Assembly: GCA_002104985.1 (NCBI GenBank)
Contig: MCGO01000014.1
Coordinates: forward strand, 310,001-374,000
Direction: 5' to 3'
DNA length: 64,000 nt
From: Rhizoclosmatium globosum
Taxonomy: Eukaryota > Chytridiomycota > Chytridiomycetes > Chytridiales > Chytriomycetaceae
A model generated the notes under the pieces. It was not told where the DNA came from. It made no database searches and worked only from the letters and a program-made list of their open reading frames with translations. Positions 21,742-31,941 of this stretch are shown one piece after another (the first letter of the stretch is position 1; each line of letters begins with the position of its first letter). The position numbers and the translations under genes are program-made.

Positions 21742-23322
21742 ATGAGTGACGCCTCCTCCAACCACCGGTCTTCGTCGTCGCTCTCGTTCTCGTCGTCAAC
21801 AACAAGAAAAGCGGCAGTTGTCCTCAAACCAGCCTCAGCCCCGTCTTTGAGCACAGCGCATCTTAATTCGCACGTGTCGGTGGCTGTGTCTTCTGCAGCC
21901 ACGCAGTCGCAGTCGCAGGCCCAGTCGCAAAAGGGCTTCCGACCGTCGCAGTTGATTCTCGACCTTCGCGCGGCAAAGAACGCATCGGCCTCCTTCTCGG
22001 CCTCTATCTCGTCGTCAGCCACAAACGCCTCCGTCGCTGCCACACACGCGGCCCATGTGCGCGCGGCTTCTTCCGTGGCCAATCCGAACACGAACAACAA
22101 GGCCGACAAACAACAACTTCAACAACAACAACAACATCGAATCGTGCCATCTTCGCTGTCTCAGTCTGTGCGAGGCTTAAACTTGCGTCCTACCGCTGTC
22201 TTTAAGCCAAAGGTGGAAACTGGCTCCTCGGCTGCCTCTACGCGTTTTATCAAAGGAAGGTCTGTAAAAGATGCTGGTACGTGGTTTATTCGCTTCTCTC
22301 CTTTGCTTCTCTCGTTCCCTGCTCTATTTATTTGCATTCATCTCTTATCACTTGATTGTATTCGCTGTGATGCGAATTTCTGCTTTTTCTTCTTCTCATC
22401 CTGACAATGTTCGGACTTCGCAACTGACAACAAACAAACAGCTTCTCAATCCACGGAAACTTACCAACCATCCCAATATGACTCTGTAGACTGGACATTT
22501 ATGCAAACCGGAGGACTCGCCGCCTCTACCCTTGATACCACCAAACATATGGACTGTGATTTCTCAGACGAGGAATATGAACCTGAGCTTTGTGCCTTGA
22601 ACCTTGACCGTGTTCATACCTCAAAATACCCATCAGCAGCACCTGCAGTCACCCTGACACCAATCTCAAACGCTCCTTCCTCAGTCTCCTCCTCCAGCGC
22701 AGTTTCTCCAACACCGTACAACCGCTGTCAAGCACCAGACGCCGACCGTCTCATGGAAAACCTTCTCCCTGAAGCGTTCCTTCCTTCTTATTACTACGAC
22801 GACCACGACCAAGACGAGAATATGGATTCCCCGCCCTATTCCGGCAGAACAACCTTCCGTATGACAACACCACCTCCCATCATCCGTCCAAAACCAATCC
22901 GTCCTCAAGCCATCAAGCAAGCCACCTTCAAAAAATCCACGTATCCGTCTTCAGTCTCGTCCGCCTCCTCATCCGCCACCATTGCTCTCGCAAAGACAAC
23001 TCCCGCCACACCCAACTCTGTTTCCGTTGTCAGTTCCAGTTCAACGAGTGGCGGTGAAGAAGATGATAACAGCAGTAGTACGAGTGGAAAGACTGTGTTG
23101 GTTCCTGGCAGTTTTCCTGGAAGTCCGGCTGTTCTTGGTGTCATATATGGTATGAAGTCGTCCACGTCTCCAAGTGGTTTGGATAAGAGGGCTTTATTTA
23201 GTGCAGCTAATCATTGGAATGGTATTGGGGGTGGCAAGAAGATTGAGTTTGGTGCCTGTGCCAATGGACATGGTACCGGAGTTAGTGCTTTTGCGTTTGT
23301 TTCCAAGGACCGTGTTGTGTGA
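21742..23322 (+). CDS. Ser-rich disordered protein of unknown function
   Basis: Two exons (21742-22276 and 22442-23322) joined by a 165-base intron (GTACGT donor, CAAACAG acceptor) give 471 residues. The protein is dominated by Ser, Ala, Thr and Gln runs and a poly-Gln stretch (residues about 115-130). Ordered-looking islands are DYDSVDWTFMQTGG-like (QYDSVDWTFMQTGG), FSDEEYEPELCALNLD, LMENLLPEAFLPSYYYDD and a Gly-rich C-terminus (HWNGIGGGKKIEFGACANG). No family is recognised. Such composition is common in transcriptional or cell-cycle regulators, but nothing here proves that. Confidence 0.6.
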
Positions 23323-23627
23323 CTGTGCAACTGATTGATTGGTGTCGCTGTTTCGAGACGTTTGTTGTCTCGTGTGCTTTGTATATTTTTGTTGTGTTGA
23401 GTCCTGTGTAGTGTCGGGAAGGATTCCTTTTTTGTATTTTGTTTTATTTACTTTATTGAAAGTCGTTGGGGATATCAGCGATTTGGGGGGTTGTTCTTGG
23501 GGGGGGGTTTGTTGTTACGCTTTAGCTTACCGTTCATTAATTACTTGGTTTGTTTATTCTAGAGAAATGAATGGAATTCTTCTCTTTTCTCTCCTTCTCA
23601 TTAATTGGTCCTTTTCATTTGAGAAGA

Positions 23628-25337
23628 ATGGTTGGGACAGCTACAGGATTACCAACCTCAGAGGGTGTACGGACCATCTACTCACTTGCTCCTGAAACTG
23701 TCGAGCAGATTCTTCGATACCTTCCAATTGATGCGAATCTCAGAGAAGTTGGTTTTGCTTCAAAGTCCTTATTTGCCCCAATTCTCTTCAACTCCTTCTT
23801 TCATGCCCGGAAGCACGTAGCTCATACATTCTCGATTCAAAAGTGGCACTGTATTTGGAGTTTCGTTCTTGGAACCCAAATTCATCCACAGCGGGAACCA
23901 TACCCTCCACCAAGAGGCTCAGGGTTCTCGTGGCTCATGCTTCCCTTCAACTGCCGTTTAGTTTTGTACCGAGGCGCTCTGCGACACAACAAATGTCTGA
24001 CACATCACTTGGACTTTTCGCGAAACTCAGCGGTCTGGCAATGCAACGACATGCTCAAAATTGTTAACACGTTACTGTTGGATAAAACATTCGATCCGTC
24101 TTGTCAAGGCAATCGCACCCTTTTGTGGGCATGTGAAAGAGGAGATCTCGATGTTGTGAAGGTTTTACTCACTGATAACCGCGTCACTTTTTTGGATGAG
24201 GCATTCCTCGCTGTTTGTTCATCAGCACACGAGGACGTTTTACGGTTGTTCCTCAATGATACCCGAATTGATCCCAGCGTTCAAGATAATCTGGGGCTGG
24301 TCGATGCTGCAAAGTTTGGCAGTGTCTCCACAGTGAGACTTCTCTTGGCTGACCCTCGAGTAGACCCGTCAAGACGCACAGATCTCTTTGCAGCGGCTGT
24401 TTGCAATTCCTACGAGCCCGAAGCTATTGTCAAACTGTTACTGGAAGACGGTCGATCAAATCCAGGTGGAGAGAACAATGCAGCAATTTGTTTAGCTACC
24501 ATACGACGAAGGGCAGAGTGTGTAGAAATGTTATTGCGTGACCCCCGCGTGGATCCAACGGCCCAAGACGGCCGTCCACTTCAAGAAGCTGTTGCAAGGG
24601 GAATTTCCGACGTTGCAAGGCTTCTCCTTGACGACCCTCGCGTTGATCCATCAGCTTTTGATAACATAGCGGTGCGAATTGCGTTGAGTAATCTTCGTCC
24701 AGCCAACGACCTAATTGAGGATGATGGACGCGAAGTAATCAGAATGCTAATGAATGATGAGCGAGTGGATCTTGCTGCGGGAGATTCTCAAATTCTTTGC
24801 AACGCGGTTTATATGAGGGGGAACTGGATAGCGTTGGCAATGTTGATGGAGGATAATCAGGTGAACCCTGCGTGTCATAATAACCTGCCGCTTCGATTGG
24901 CTGCCCAGAATATTGACCTGCAGTGTGTTCAGATTTTGTTAAAGGATGATCGCGTCAATCCTATGGACGAAGCGAACAACGCAATTTTTGCTGCATTGGA
25001 AAATGATTGGGTGGGAACAGCAGAGGTTTTAAACGCACTTTTGACAGATCGCCGTGTTGTGAATCGGACCAAAGACTATGGTTTAGCTTGCGAATTGTAT
25101 GAAGCTGGGGAATTAAGGGAACTGAATTGTTTGTTGAAGCATTATGGGTTTCCAACTGCGGGGCCATTACGACCTTTGAATATTTTCGAAATGTGTACAA
25201 CAGCGGGTAGTGATGAAAGTCAGCTGAAACAGAAGGTTTTGGAGTTGTGGAAGTTGTTGGGTATTGACTATGTGACAAACTCTCGAGTTGCGCTTCAATG
25301 TCTGTTGATGAATTGGGGATTTCTTGTTGGCAATTAA
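23628..25337 (+). CDS. F-box-like/ankyrin-repeat protein, copy 1
   Basis: A single-exon gene of 569 residues starting at the ATG at 23,628. The N-terminus SLAPETVEQILRYLPIDANL resembles an F-box. From about residue 130 on, roughly ten 35-residue ankyrin-type repeats follow with the hallmark LLxDxRVDPS (DTRIDPS, DPRVDPS, DPRVDPT, DERVDLA, DDRVNPM). If the F-box is real the protein would recruit substrates to an SCF ubiquitin ligase; otherwise it is an ankyrin adaptor. It is followed 78 bases downstream by a paralogue with the same architecture. The next in-frame ATG upstream (23,571) would add a hydrophobic leader, but the paralogue alignment starts near 23,628. Confidence 0.8.
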   Translation: MVGTATGLPTSEGVRTIYSLAPETVEQILRYLPIDANLREVGFASKSLFAPILFNSFFHARKHVAHTFSIQKWHCIWSFVLGTQIHPQREPYPPPRGSGFSWLMLPFNCRLVLYRGALRHNKCLTHHLDFSRNSAVWQCNDMLKIVNTLLLDKTFDPSCQGNRTLLWACERGDLDVVKVLLTDNRVTFLDEAFLAVCSSAHEDVLRLFLNDTRIDPSVQDNLGLVDAAKFGSVSTVRLLLADPRVDPSRRTDLFAAAVCNSYEPEAIVKLLLEDGRSNPGGENNAAICLATIRRRAECVEMLLRDPRVDPTAQDGRPLQEAVARGISDVARLLLDDPRVDPSAFDNIAVRIALSNLRPANDLIEDDGREVIRMLMNDERVDLAAGDSQILCNAVYMRGNWIALAMLMEDNQVNPACHNNLPLRLAAQNIDLQCVQILLKDDRVNPMDEANNAIFAALENDWVGTAEVLNALLTDRRVVNRTKDYGLACELYEAGELRELNCLLKHYGFPTAGPLRPLNIFEMCTTAGSDESQLKQKVLELWKLLGIDYVTNSRVALQCLLMNWGFLVGN

Positions 25338-25415
25338 CGCAAAGAGTTTCACGTTTATTCAAAGTGCTTAGAATAAATGTTCTTTTATATTAGTTATAAA
25401 ATTCCACCCAAACCA

Positions 25416-27113
25416 ATGCAGACACCCCAAAACACGGCCTCAATCTACTCGCTTGCCACTGAAGTGATCCAAGATATCTTGCGATACCTCCCTATTAATG
25501 CTAAGCTCAGAGAAGTAGGCTTAGCCTCGAAGTCTCTCTTTGCGTCTTCAGTCTTCTTGTCTTCTGTCCATACCAAAGAGCACATCAAACAAGCAATTAA
25601 AATATCCGGCCAAACCTCATTTTGGATGTTTGTACATACGTCTGGTATCTTTACGGAGCACCAAAAGTGGGGCTCAACGCCACCTTGTTCATGGCTTTTA
25701 CTTCCCCACATCTACCGACTTGAACTGTATCGTATGGCTCTTCAATCGGTGTCCAGTAGATCTTTTTGGTTCTGGGCATTGGAGATTGATGGCGTTTCGT
25801 GGACGTGCCCTGATATGTTTAAGATTGTGTCAACGTTGTTATCTTCCACTGATTTCGATCCCTCTTTCCAAAAAAACCGTGCATTACAATGGGCTTGTAA
25901 GCAGGAACAGTTGGAGGTTGTGAAGCTTTTGCTGTCTGACAGTCGTGTGGATCCCTCCGCTAACAACAATCTACTGCTTGTTTCAGTCTGCAATTCAGCA
26001 AATGTGGATTTATTGCAGATTATTCTAACGGACTCAAGAATTGACCCCAGTGCGGTAAATAATCGGGCTTTGTCAGTGGCTTGTAGAACCGGAACAGTTG
26101 AAGGCTTTCAGGTTCTTCTTGACGACAAACGATTTGATCCTTACAAGTGCGATAATTTATTCTGTCTTGCTGTCTGTCGTCTAAAAAATGCAGATGATGT
26201 GGTGGATCTTTTATTGAAGGATGGACGAGCTGATCCTGGCGGTGATGAAAACAGTGCCTTACTTATGGCAGCAAGGAAGGGATGTGTAAATATTGTTTCT
26301 AAACTATTACGCGATAGTCGTGTGGATCCAATGTCTTGGAACTGTGGTGCACTTTGTGAAGCTGCAAAGAAGGGCCATAAGGATGTTGCATTGCTATTAC
26401 TCAATGATTCTCGTGTCGATCCTGCTACAAATTACAACGTTGTAATACGGTCTGCATTTTCAGAACGCATCACTGATACAAACTACAACGAAAATGATGC
26501 TTGCGATCTTCTCCAAATTTTTATGAACGACCCTCGAATCGATCTTGGCGCTGGAGACTCTCAAGTGCTTTGCAATGTAGTTTTGACCGAAAACTGTAAA
26601 GCATTGAAAATGCTTCTCTCCGATAACCGTGTGAACCCATCATGTCATGTCAATCTTCCGATTAGATTGGCTGCAGATTTTTGTAACTTGGAATGCTTGA
26701 GCATTTTGTTGAACGATGATCGTGTAGATCCTCTTTCCAATGAAAACAATGCATTGTTCTCCGCGTTGGAACGTGATTGGAAGGTGACACCTGCTGTTAA
26801 AGATGTTATTAATTCTATTCTGACTGACCGTCGAGTTGTCAATCGAGCCAAAAACTATGGTCTTGTCTGTGACTTACATGAATCTGAAAACTGGAGGGTT
26901 CATCGGTTGCTGCTATATTATGGATTTTGTGCGGTGGGTGAAATGAATCCGTTGCACGTTTTTGAAGATTGCAAACGGCTGGATGGAGATGAAAGCCCTT
27001 TTAAACAGAAAGTGTTCAAATTATGGAAGTTAAAGAACATTGACGTGAAGATAAGTCCAAGAACGGCTTTGCAATGTTTACTTTTGAACTGGAACTCTTT
27101 GGTGAAGCTATGA
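25416..27113 (+). CDS. F-box-like/ankyrin-repeat protein, copy 2
   Basis: A single-exon gene of 565 residues, a tandem paralogue of the gene at 23,628-25,337. It aligns end to end: SLATEVIQDILRYLPINAKL, then the same number of LLxDxRVDPS-type repeats, the shared DLGAGDSQVLCNVV and ILTDRRVVNRAKNYGL blocks and the C-terminal TALQCLLLNWNSL. Conservation is moderate, so the duplication is not recent. Repeat modules have kept their order, suggesting whole-gene rather than module duplication. Predicted role as for copy 1; F-box/ankyrin sets like this are often expanded and quickly evolving. Confidence 0.8.
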   Translation: MQTPQNTASIYSLATEVIQDILRYLPINAKLREVGLASKSLFASSVFLSSVHTKEHIKQAIKISGQTSFWMFVHTSGIFTEHQKWGSTPPCSWLLLPHIYRLELYRMALQSVSSRSFWFWALEIDGVSWTCPDMFKIVSTLLSSTDFDPSFQKNRALQWACKQEQLEVVKLLLSDSRVDPSANNNLLLVSVCNSANVDLLQIILTDSRIDPSAVNNRALSVACRTGTVEGFQVLLDDKRFDPYKCDNLFCLAVCRLKNADDVVDLLLKDGRADPGGDENSALLMAARKGCVNIVSKLLRDSRVDPMSWNCGALCEAAKKGHKDVALLLLNDSRVDPATNYNVVIRSAFSERITDTNYNENDACDLLQIFMNDPRIDLGAGDSQVLCNVVLTENCKALKMLLSDNRVNPSCHVNLPIRLAADFCNLECLSILLNDDRVDPLSNENNALFSALERDWKVTPAVKDVINSILTDRRVVNRAKNYGLVCDLHESENWRVHRLLLYYGFCAVGEMNPLHVFEDCKRLDGDESPFKQKVFKLWKLKNIDVKISPRTALQCLLLNWNSLVKL

Positions 27114-28060
27114 TGCTAGTGTTTTCAAAAAAATATCCATTTGTTTCTATCATATCACGACATTTTTTTGCTTCCCCGAACCGGCGCGTTTCATTGTTTT
27201 TTCGTGTTGTTTCCTTCCTGTCAAATCTTTTCTTCACCCCAAACACTGACAATTGTCTCCTCCCTTCGACGCGTCACCAGTCACACACCCTTCACACACT
27301 CACCCCCACACACAACAAACAGTGATTCTCGAGTGCTGACGTAAAGTCGGACCAGCCTCGAGGCTCGGGCTAGCGGCGACCCGGCTCAGTGAGCAGGTTG
27401 CCGCGATGCCTGGATTGGACAGTGAAGCTAACGGGCATCGAAGCCGGCTGCGATAACGGAGGGCACTGCTCTTTCCCGAAGCAGCCGGTTATTCTCGTGA
27501 CACCCGCACTTCTCTGTCTTGCTTCCACTCACCTGACCCAGCGCGTTAAAATAGAGAGAAGCCCTTTGATCGACAGAGTCCTGGGTTCTATCTCGCCCCT
27601 GTCTTTGTGGATGGGGGTGTCGCACGTCACTGTATTTAATGGCCCGCACATCGTTTAATTAGGAGTTACGGCTTGCTTGCAAGTTTGTAACACGGATATG
27701 TCTATCCGTTGTTGAAGCTTATCGGAGTGCTTTGCAAAGCTGTTTGTTTATGGTGAGTGTGTGTTGTTGTGTGTGACTGGAGTTCAGACGCGTCGAGGTG
27801 AGTTGTTGGTTGTTTGGTGGTCTCCTTCCTCTTCCTCCCTTCTCCCACTTCTCCTCCCTCTCTCTTAATTCCCTTTTACTTCTCCTTTATTTTTTCCTTC
27901 CCCTTTCTCCCGGTGAACATATTTGGAGCCTTCACGTGGCGTTTGCTGTCAGTAGGAAGAAGGACACGTCCTTTCTTTCGAAACCAATCCAGATTCTCCT
28001 CAGTTTACCTCATACTTTTGTTTTATTTCGTTATTCCAATAAACGTGCGAGAAATGGCTA
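27114..28060. other. Intergenic region with a GC-rich, hairpin-forming block
   Basis: No protein gene is supported. Between about 27,340 and 27,715 the sequence is more GC-rich than its surroundings and can form several hairpins: CCGGCTGC (27,444-27,451) with GCAGCCGG (27,481-27,488); GATGCC with GGGCATC near 27,405-27,439; CTTCTCT with AGAGAAG (about 27,510 and 27,555); and ACGGATA-TGTC-TATCCGT at 27,692-27,709. This could be an unrecognised structured RNA of about 370-400 bases, but I could not match it to RNase P, MRP, SRP, U-snRNA or 5S signatures. The stretch from about 27,780 to 27,910 is pyrimidine-rich, probably the leader of the next gene. Confidence 0.35.
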
Positions 28061-29189
28061 ATGTCCTCTGGCCATATTTTCAATCAAATTTGGATCATTC
28101 ACAAAATGCCACTTCTCTCACCCGTCCTTCCCGCCCGAATCCTGGAACAGTCAAGTTCTTCCATGTTTCCAACTGACTGGCATATTCAAGCCAACTATAT
28201 CTGGGGTATTCAGATATGGATTCTTTTCCTGCATTGCATCTACCTTCGACGATGGCTTCCGTCTCAGTGGGCCTCTTCTCGCGCCTTACAATCAGCAGAT
28301 GTTTCTTCGCGGCTTTTGGACGAGCAGCCAAGATTTCTAATTACTTGTGAGAAGCGATGGCTTCCTCCCTGGACAGTTTGGCAGTTCTGGTTTATGCTGC
28401 TGACACATTCCATCTTTTACTTGGTTGAATTGGATACAACGAGTATGCACAGCAAGTATACAGTCATGGCGATCCATCATTGGCTCGCGTTACTCACTTT
28501 CCTTGCTTACGCAGCAAACGTGAATTGCTTCAGTGTCCTGAGCTTGACACCATTCGTTCTGCATAACCTATTTTGGAGTCTTGGCGGCAATAGTCTGGTT
28601 TTATTGGGATGGTACAACGTTTTCATCGTCTTTTGCGGCTTTGTTGGATCGTTCAGATTGTTGCCATTGAGAAGTATTGTCAGCGACGGGAAACGAGTGG
28701 GATAAAGTCTTTTGAGTTGGTTGGTTATGCGCCTCCAATTTCGCTGGCTCTTCCTTACCTTTCAATCGCCATTGGTGCAACAACTATTACTGCTATTGTC
28801 AGTTTTATGGCGGATATTGGTGTACCAAAGTGGATAATCGACCACTGGAAGACAAAATACTCACTCTTGTCTGTAGCACTGTTATATGGGTAATATTTGT
28901 GGCTACGGGAATGTGGTGGGGAACAGTAATTGGACAACACGCCTCTTTTGTGGCCACAATGAAGGACAGTGCTTTAGCGGCATCCTTCACAGAAACTCGC
29001 CATATTGACAACAATAACAAGCTGCAAAGAAGTTCTGGTGGTCGTATTTCTGCCTGGGAAGGCATCAGCACTGTGATTCTGAGTGAAAAGCAAAAGGAAA
29101 CTCTCAACAATATTAGTACGAGGTTCCAAACGTTGTTCAGCATACTAAGGAATGACAAGGAGTCGCGGAAACAATTAATTAATTCTTGA
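28061..29189 (+). CDS. Multipass membrane protein of unknown function
   Basis: The frame from 28,061 contains several hydrophobic segments (IWGIQIWILFLHCIYL, WQFWFMLLTHSIFYLVEL, HHWLALLTFLAYAANVNCF, LTPFVLHNLFW), then a probable 38-base intron (about 28,616-28,653) and a frame with ISLALPYLSIAIGATTITAI. Near 28,890 the frame breaks by one base; the next frame continues VIFVATGMWWGTVIG and a polar C-terminal tail to 29,189. The MAIHHW...HNLF spacing faintly recalls TLC-domain proteins, but I do not claim it. Six or seven membrane spans are likely. The break may be a sequence error, because the hydrophobic segment reads through it. Confidence 0.5.
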
Positions 29190-29344
29190 CCTCGTATTTG
29201 CAATAAACCGTCAACTTTGTGTTACAAATTGCTTGTTGCAAATTGAGGAAGTTGAACTTGACAACGGTTCCCCATAAATATACAGCACCTTCCCTTCTTG
29301 GACATCATTCAAAAAACAAAACAACCTCCAAAAGAAATCTTAAA

Positions 29345-29867
29345 ATGACTCGCACTGTCTGCATTGCCCTTAGCGAAACTGCCCCAGCCATTTCTGGAAT
29401 CCATTGGGCTTTCGACAACGTTTGCCAAAACGGAGACAACGTTGTTGTCGTTATGGCAATCAAAAGTGAAGCTGATCGCGCCAAGGTTTGTTAATTAACA
29501 TTCCTGAATTTTACGGTTATTTCTCACGTCATTCAGCACACCCAAGAGACCAAAGACCTTGTGTGTTTCCTCGCCAACCAAAGTGCGAATATCAAGTACA
29601 AGGTTGAAGTTGTTGTCACCTCGTCTTCTACAGGTGCTGCCATTTTGACTTTGTTGCTGGCTTGAAACCCGACACACTTGTCGTGACACCATTCAGCAAG
29701 CTTTCTGCGGATATTGCCAAGAAGGATGCTGAATTCTGCAAGGAGAATGCGTCTTGTGCAGTTGTGGTTGCTCCAGTTGGTGCAACTGAGGAAGCCAGTG
29801 CAGAATCTTTTTGACTAAGGCGGCTCTAAAGGGAATGTTGTTCAAGCCAAAGGTCAACTGGTTTTGA
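29345..29867 (+). CDS. Universal-stress-protein-like, frame broken
   Basis: Exon 1 (29345-29486) encodes MTRTVCIALSETAPAISGIH and NGDNVVVVMAIK, the start of a universal stress protein fold; an intron with a GTTTGT donor and TTCAG acceptor leads to HTQETKDLVCFLANQ and YKVEVVVTSS. A one-base frame change near 29,637 is needed to continue with HFDFVAGLKPDTLVVTPFSK and CAVVVAPVGA. A second, at a T5 run near 29,810, would extend the tail TKAALKGMLFKPKVNWF to 29,867. Two indels, one in a homopolymer, suggest consensus errors rather than decay. Members bind ATP or AMP under stress; the role here is unknown. Confidence 0.5.
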
Positions 29868-30078
29868 GTAGTTGAGGAGTTATATTTCCAATTCATAAGT
29901 TTTTACCATGGTTTTGCATTCTGAATAAAACAAGTTATTGTTACCTACGATAAGCTATTACATATTGTCATGTTAGTGTCAAACGCTCAAACACGTTTTG
30001 ATTGTCAATTCCACATATTCATTGAACGAAATTTATTGAGCACGTGTTATTCATCAAAGATACAGAGTTGAGAAGATT

Positions 30079-31854
30079 CTACATGACAATTTGTGGGGAC
30101 ATGATGTTAGCGCTGACACTCTGTGTGTGCGTACTCAGTATTAGCGAACTATATAAACAACTGAAAGCTACAAACCTTGTGTGGAAGAACAGATCCTCCG
30201 TTCACAAAGACTTCATCAGCAACGTGCACATCTTCTCCAAGGACGGTAGTGTTGTCAAGACGAGCCTGTGCCATCGAATGTAAGAATTCGTTTCAAAAAG
30301 GAATGACAACTTACCCAACGACCCACAGAAGAGTGCCAACCGATAATAGAGTTGTGGACCCAAGCGTTCTTAAATAAATGTTTACCTTCACAAACCTGAA
30401 CCGACAATAAAAAAACTCACGTCTTTTACAACAGCATTCTTCATCAAAACTGATCGGTTCAATCGAACACCGTTTCCAACCTTGACTCCAGGACCAATAG
30501 TAACATCTGGCCCAATACGACAGTTTTCACCAATCACAGCAGTTTCATGAATCAACACGTTTCCAACAATAGTCGCGCTTTTGGGTGCGAGCTGTTTGCT
30601 TCCTTGCTCAGCGAGGGAGTTGAGGTAGAGTCCCGTCCCAGTCAAGAAGTCCTTTGGTTGACCAACGTCAGCCCAGAATCCTTGGAGGGGAATGCAGTGG
30701 AGTTGACCGTCTTTTGCCATGTTGGGGAAGACGTCTTTCTCAATGGACATTGGACGGTTCTGATGTGAGTAAATGATTAGTTCAATACGCGTCTCGCAAT
30801 TTCACAAGGAGCGAACTTGACAGTTAGTTGCTTTCTAACATATTGGCTTTTTGAGAGCTCCTCTTGTGGGTTGCAGTGCCATTCTTTTCACTTGCTCACT
30901 TTTCCCATATTTCGTCTGACGGCAACGAGCTCCGCTTGTGGCCTCTCTACGCACTATCCATTCGCGCCCTCTCTCTACCCAGACGTGCTTTCCTCATTAA
31001 CTCGCTATACACTCGTCAACTAGCTGCACACTCGCGGGCTTCACCGCAAAGACTCTCACAAAAGACATTACCTCAATTCTCTTCAAAATCTCCGTAGTGA
31101 AAATGTAGATACCAGCATTAATCTGGTCGCCAACCCACTCTGAAGGTTTCTCAACAAAACGAGCAATTTGAGTAGAGCCAGGCTTCGTCAAATGACACCA
31201 AACTTGGAAGGGTCTTCGACACGGGTGGTCATGAGAGTTCCTTCACATCCATGGGATTTATGGAAGGCCAAGAGTCCTTCGAAGGGGAATTCACAGATAA
31301 CGTCAGAGTTGAGGACAAAAAAGACTTCGTCATCTTTGAGGAGGATGTCACGAGCAAGGGCAGAGGACCGCTGCGATGGATAGAGTATTTATAAAATGAA
31401 AGATTGAGAGGAGGTTGTTGCGTACCAGTTCCAAGTGGCTCTGGCTCAATAGAAAAGTGAATCTTGATGTTGAATTGTTCCTCAACCTCGTGCATGGCCT
31501 GGACCATGACATCTGGCTGGTAGTTTACAGCAAGAATGACATCCTTGACACCAATCTAATGGGGGAGCAAGGGCAGGTTTAATGTCAACACGTGTTTTGA
31601 CAGGTAAGGCAAGGCAATTGAAGGCCAGCGCACCTTTGCCAGGGCTTCAATCTGGTGCAAGATCATGTGTCTGTTTGCGAATTCGACGAGCGGCTTTGGC
31701 TTTGTGAATGTGAGTGGTCGCAAACGGGTTCCGAAACCTGCGCATTTGATTGGATGTTTAGTGAAGGGGAAGGTGGTTGGAGAGAAGGTAGGGAAAGAGA
31801 GAAAGAGAGAAGGAGAAGGAGAGCCAAACCTCCAACGAGAATGAGGGCCTTCAT
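30079..31854 (-). CDS. PSA1: Mannose-1-phosphate guanylyltransferase
   Basis: Eight exons (31854-31830, 31737-31634, 31555-31426, 31370-31072, 30759-30421, 30368-30315, 30265-30176, 30120-30079) total 1,083 bases, matching the roughly 360 residues of eukaryotic GDP-mannose pyrophosphorylase. The signature [19 protein letters not shown] spans exon 1/2; then [50 protein letters not shown], the left-handed beta-helix hexapeptides ([17 protein letters not shown]) and a terminal PQIVM. The enzyme makes GDP-mannose for glycosylation and cell wall mannan. Within exon 4 the reading frame departs (about 31,366) and returns (about 31,190), each consistent with missing bases, while net length is kept. 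The fourth intron (30,760-31,071) is 312 bases, far longer than its neighbours. Confidence 0.85.
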
Positions 31855-31941
31855 TTGTGGTTTGTGTTGTGTCTTTTTTGGGCGAGTGAAAGTACCTGCC
31901 ACCGATCCGTTCTATCACCCACTCCCTACTTGCCTTGTACG

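Noticed and set aside
27540..27610. tRNA-like B-box (GGTTCTATCTC) near 27,583
   Set aside because: No acceptor stem or A-box can be paired with it at tRNA distance.
27389..27658. 89-codon plus-strand frame in the GC-rich block
   Set aside because: No ATG at a sensible place with coding character; it coincides with inverted repeats and looks like a by-product of base composition.
28061..28700. Confident assignment of the membrane protein to the TLC family
   Set aside because: Only an HH pair and spacing resemble TLC proteins; the rest does not allow a call by eye.
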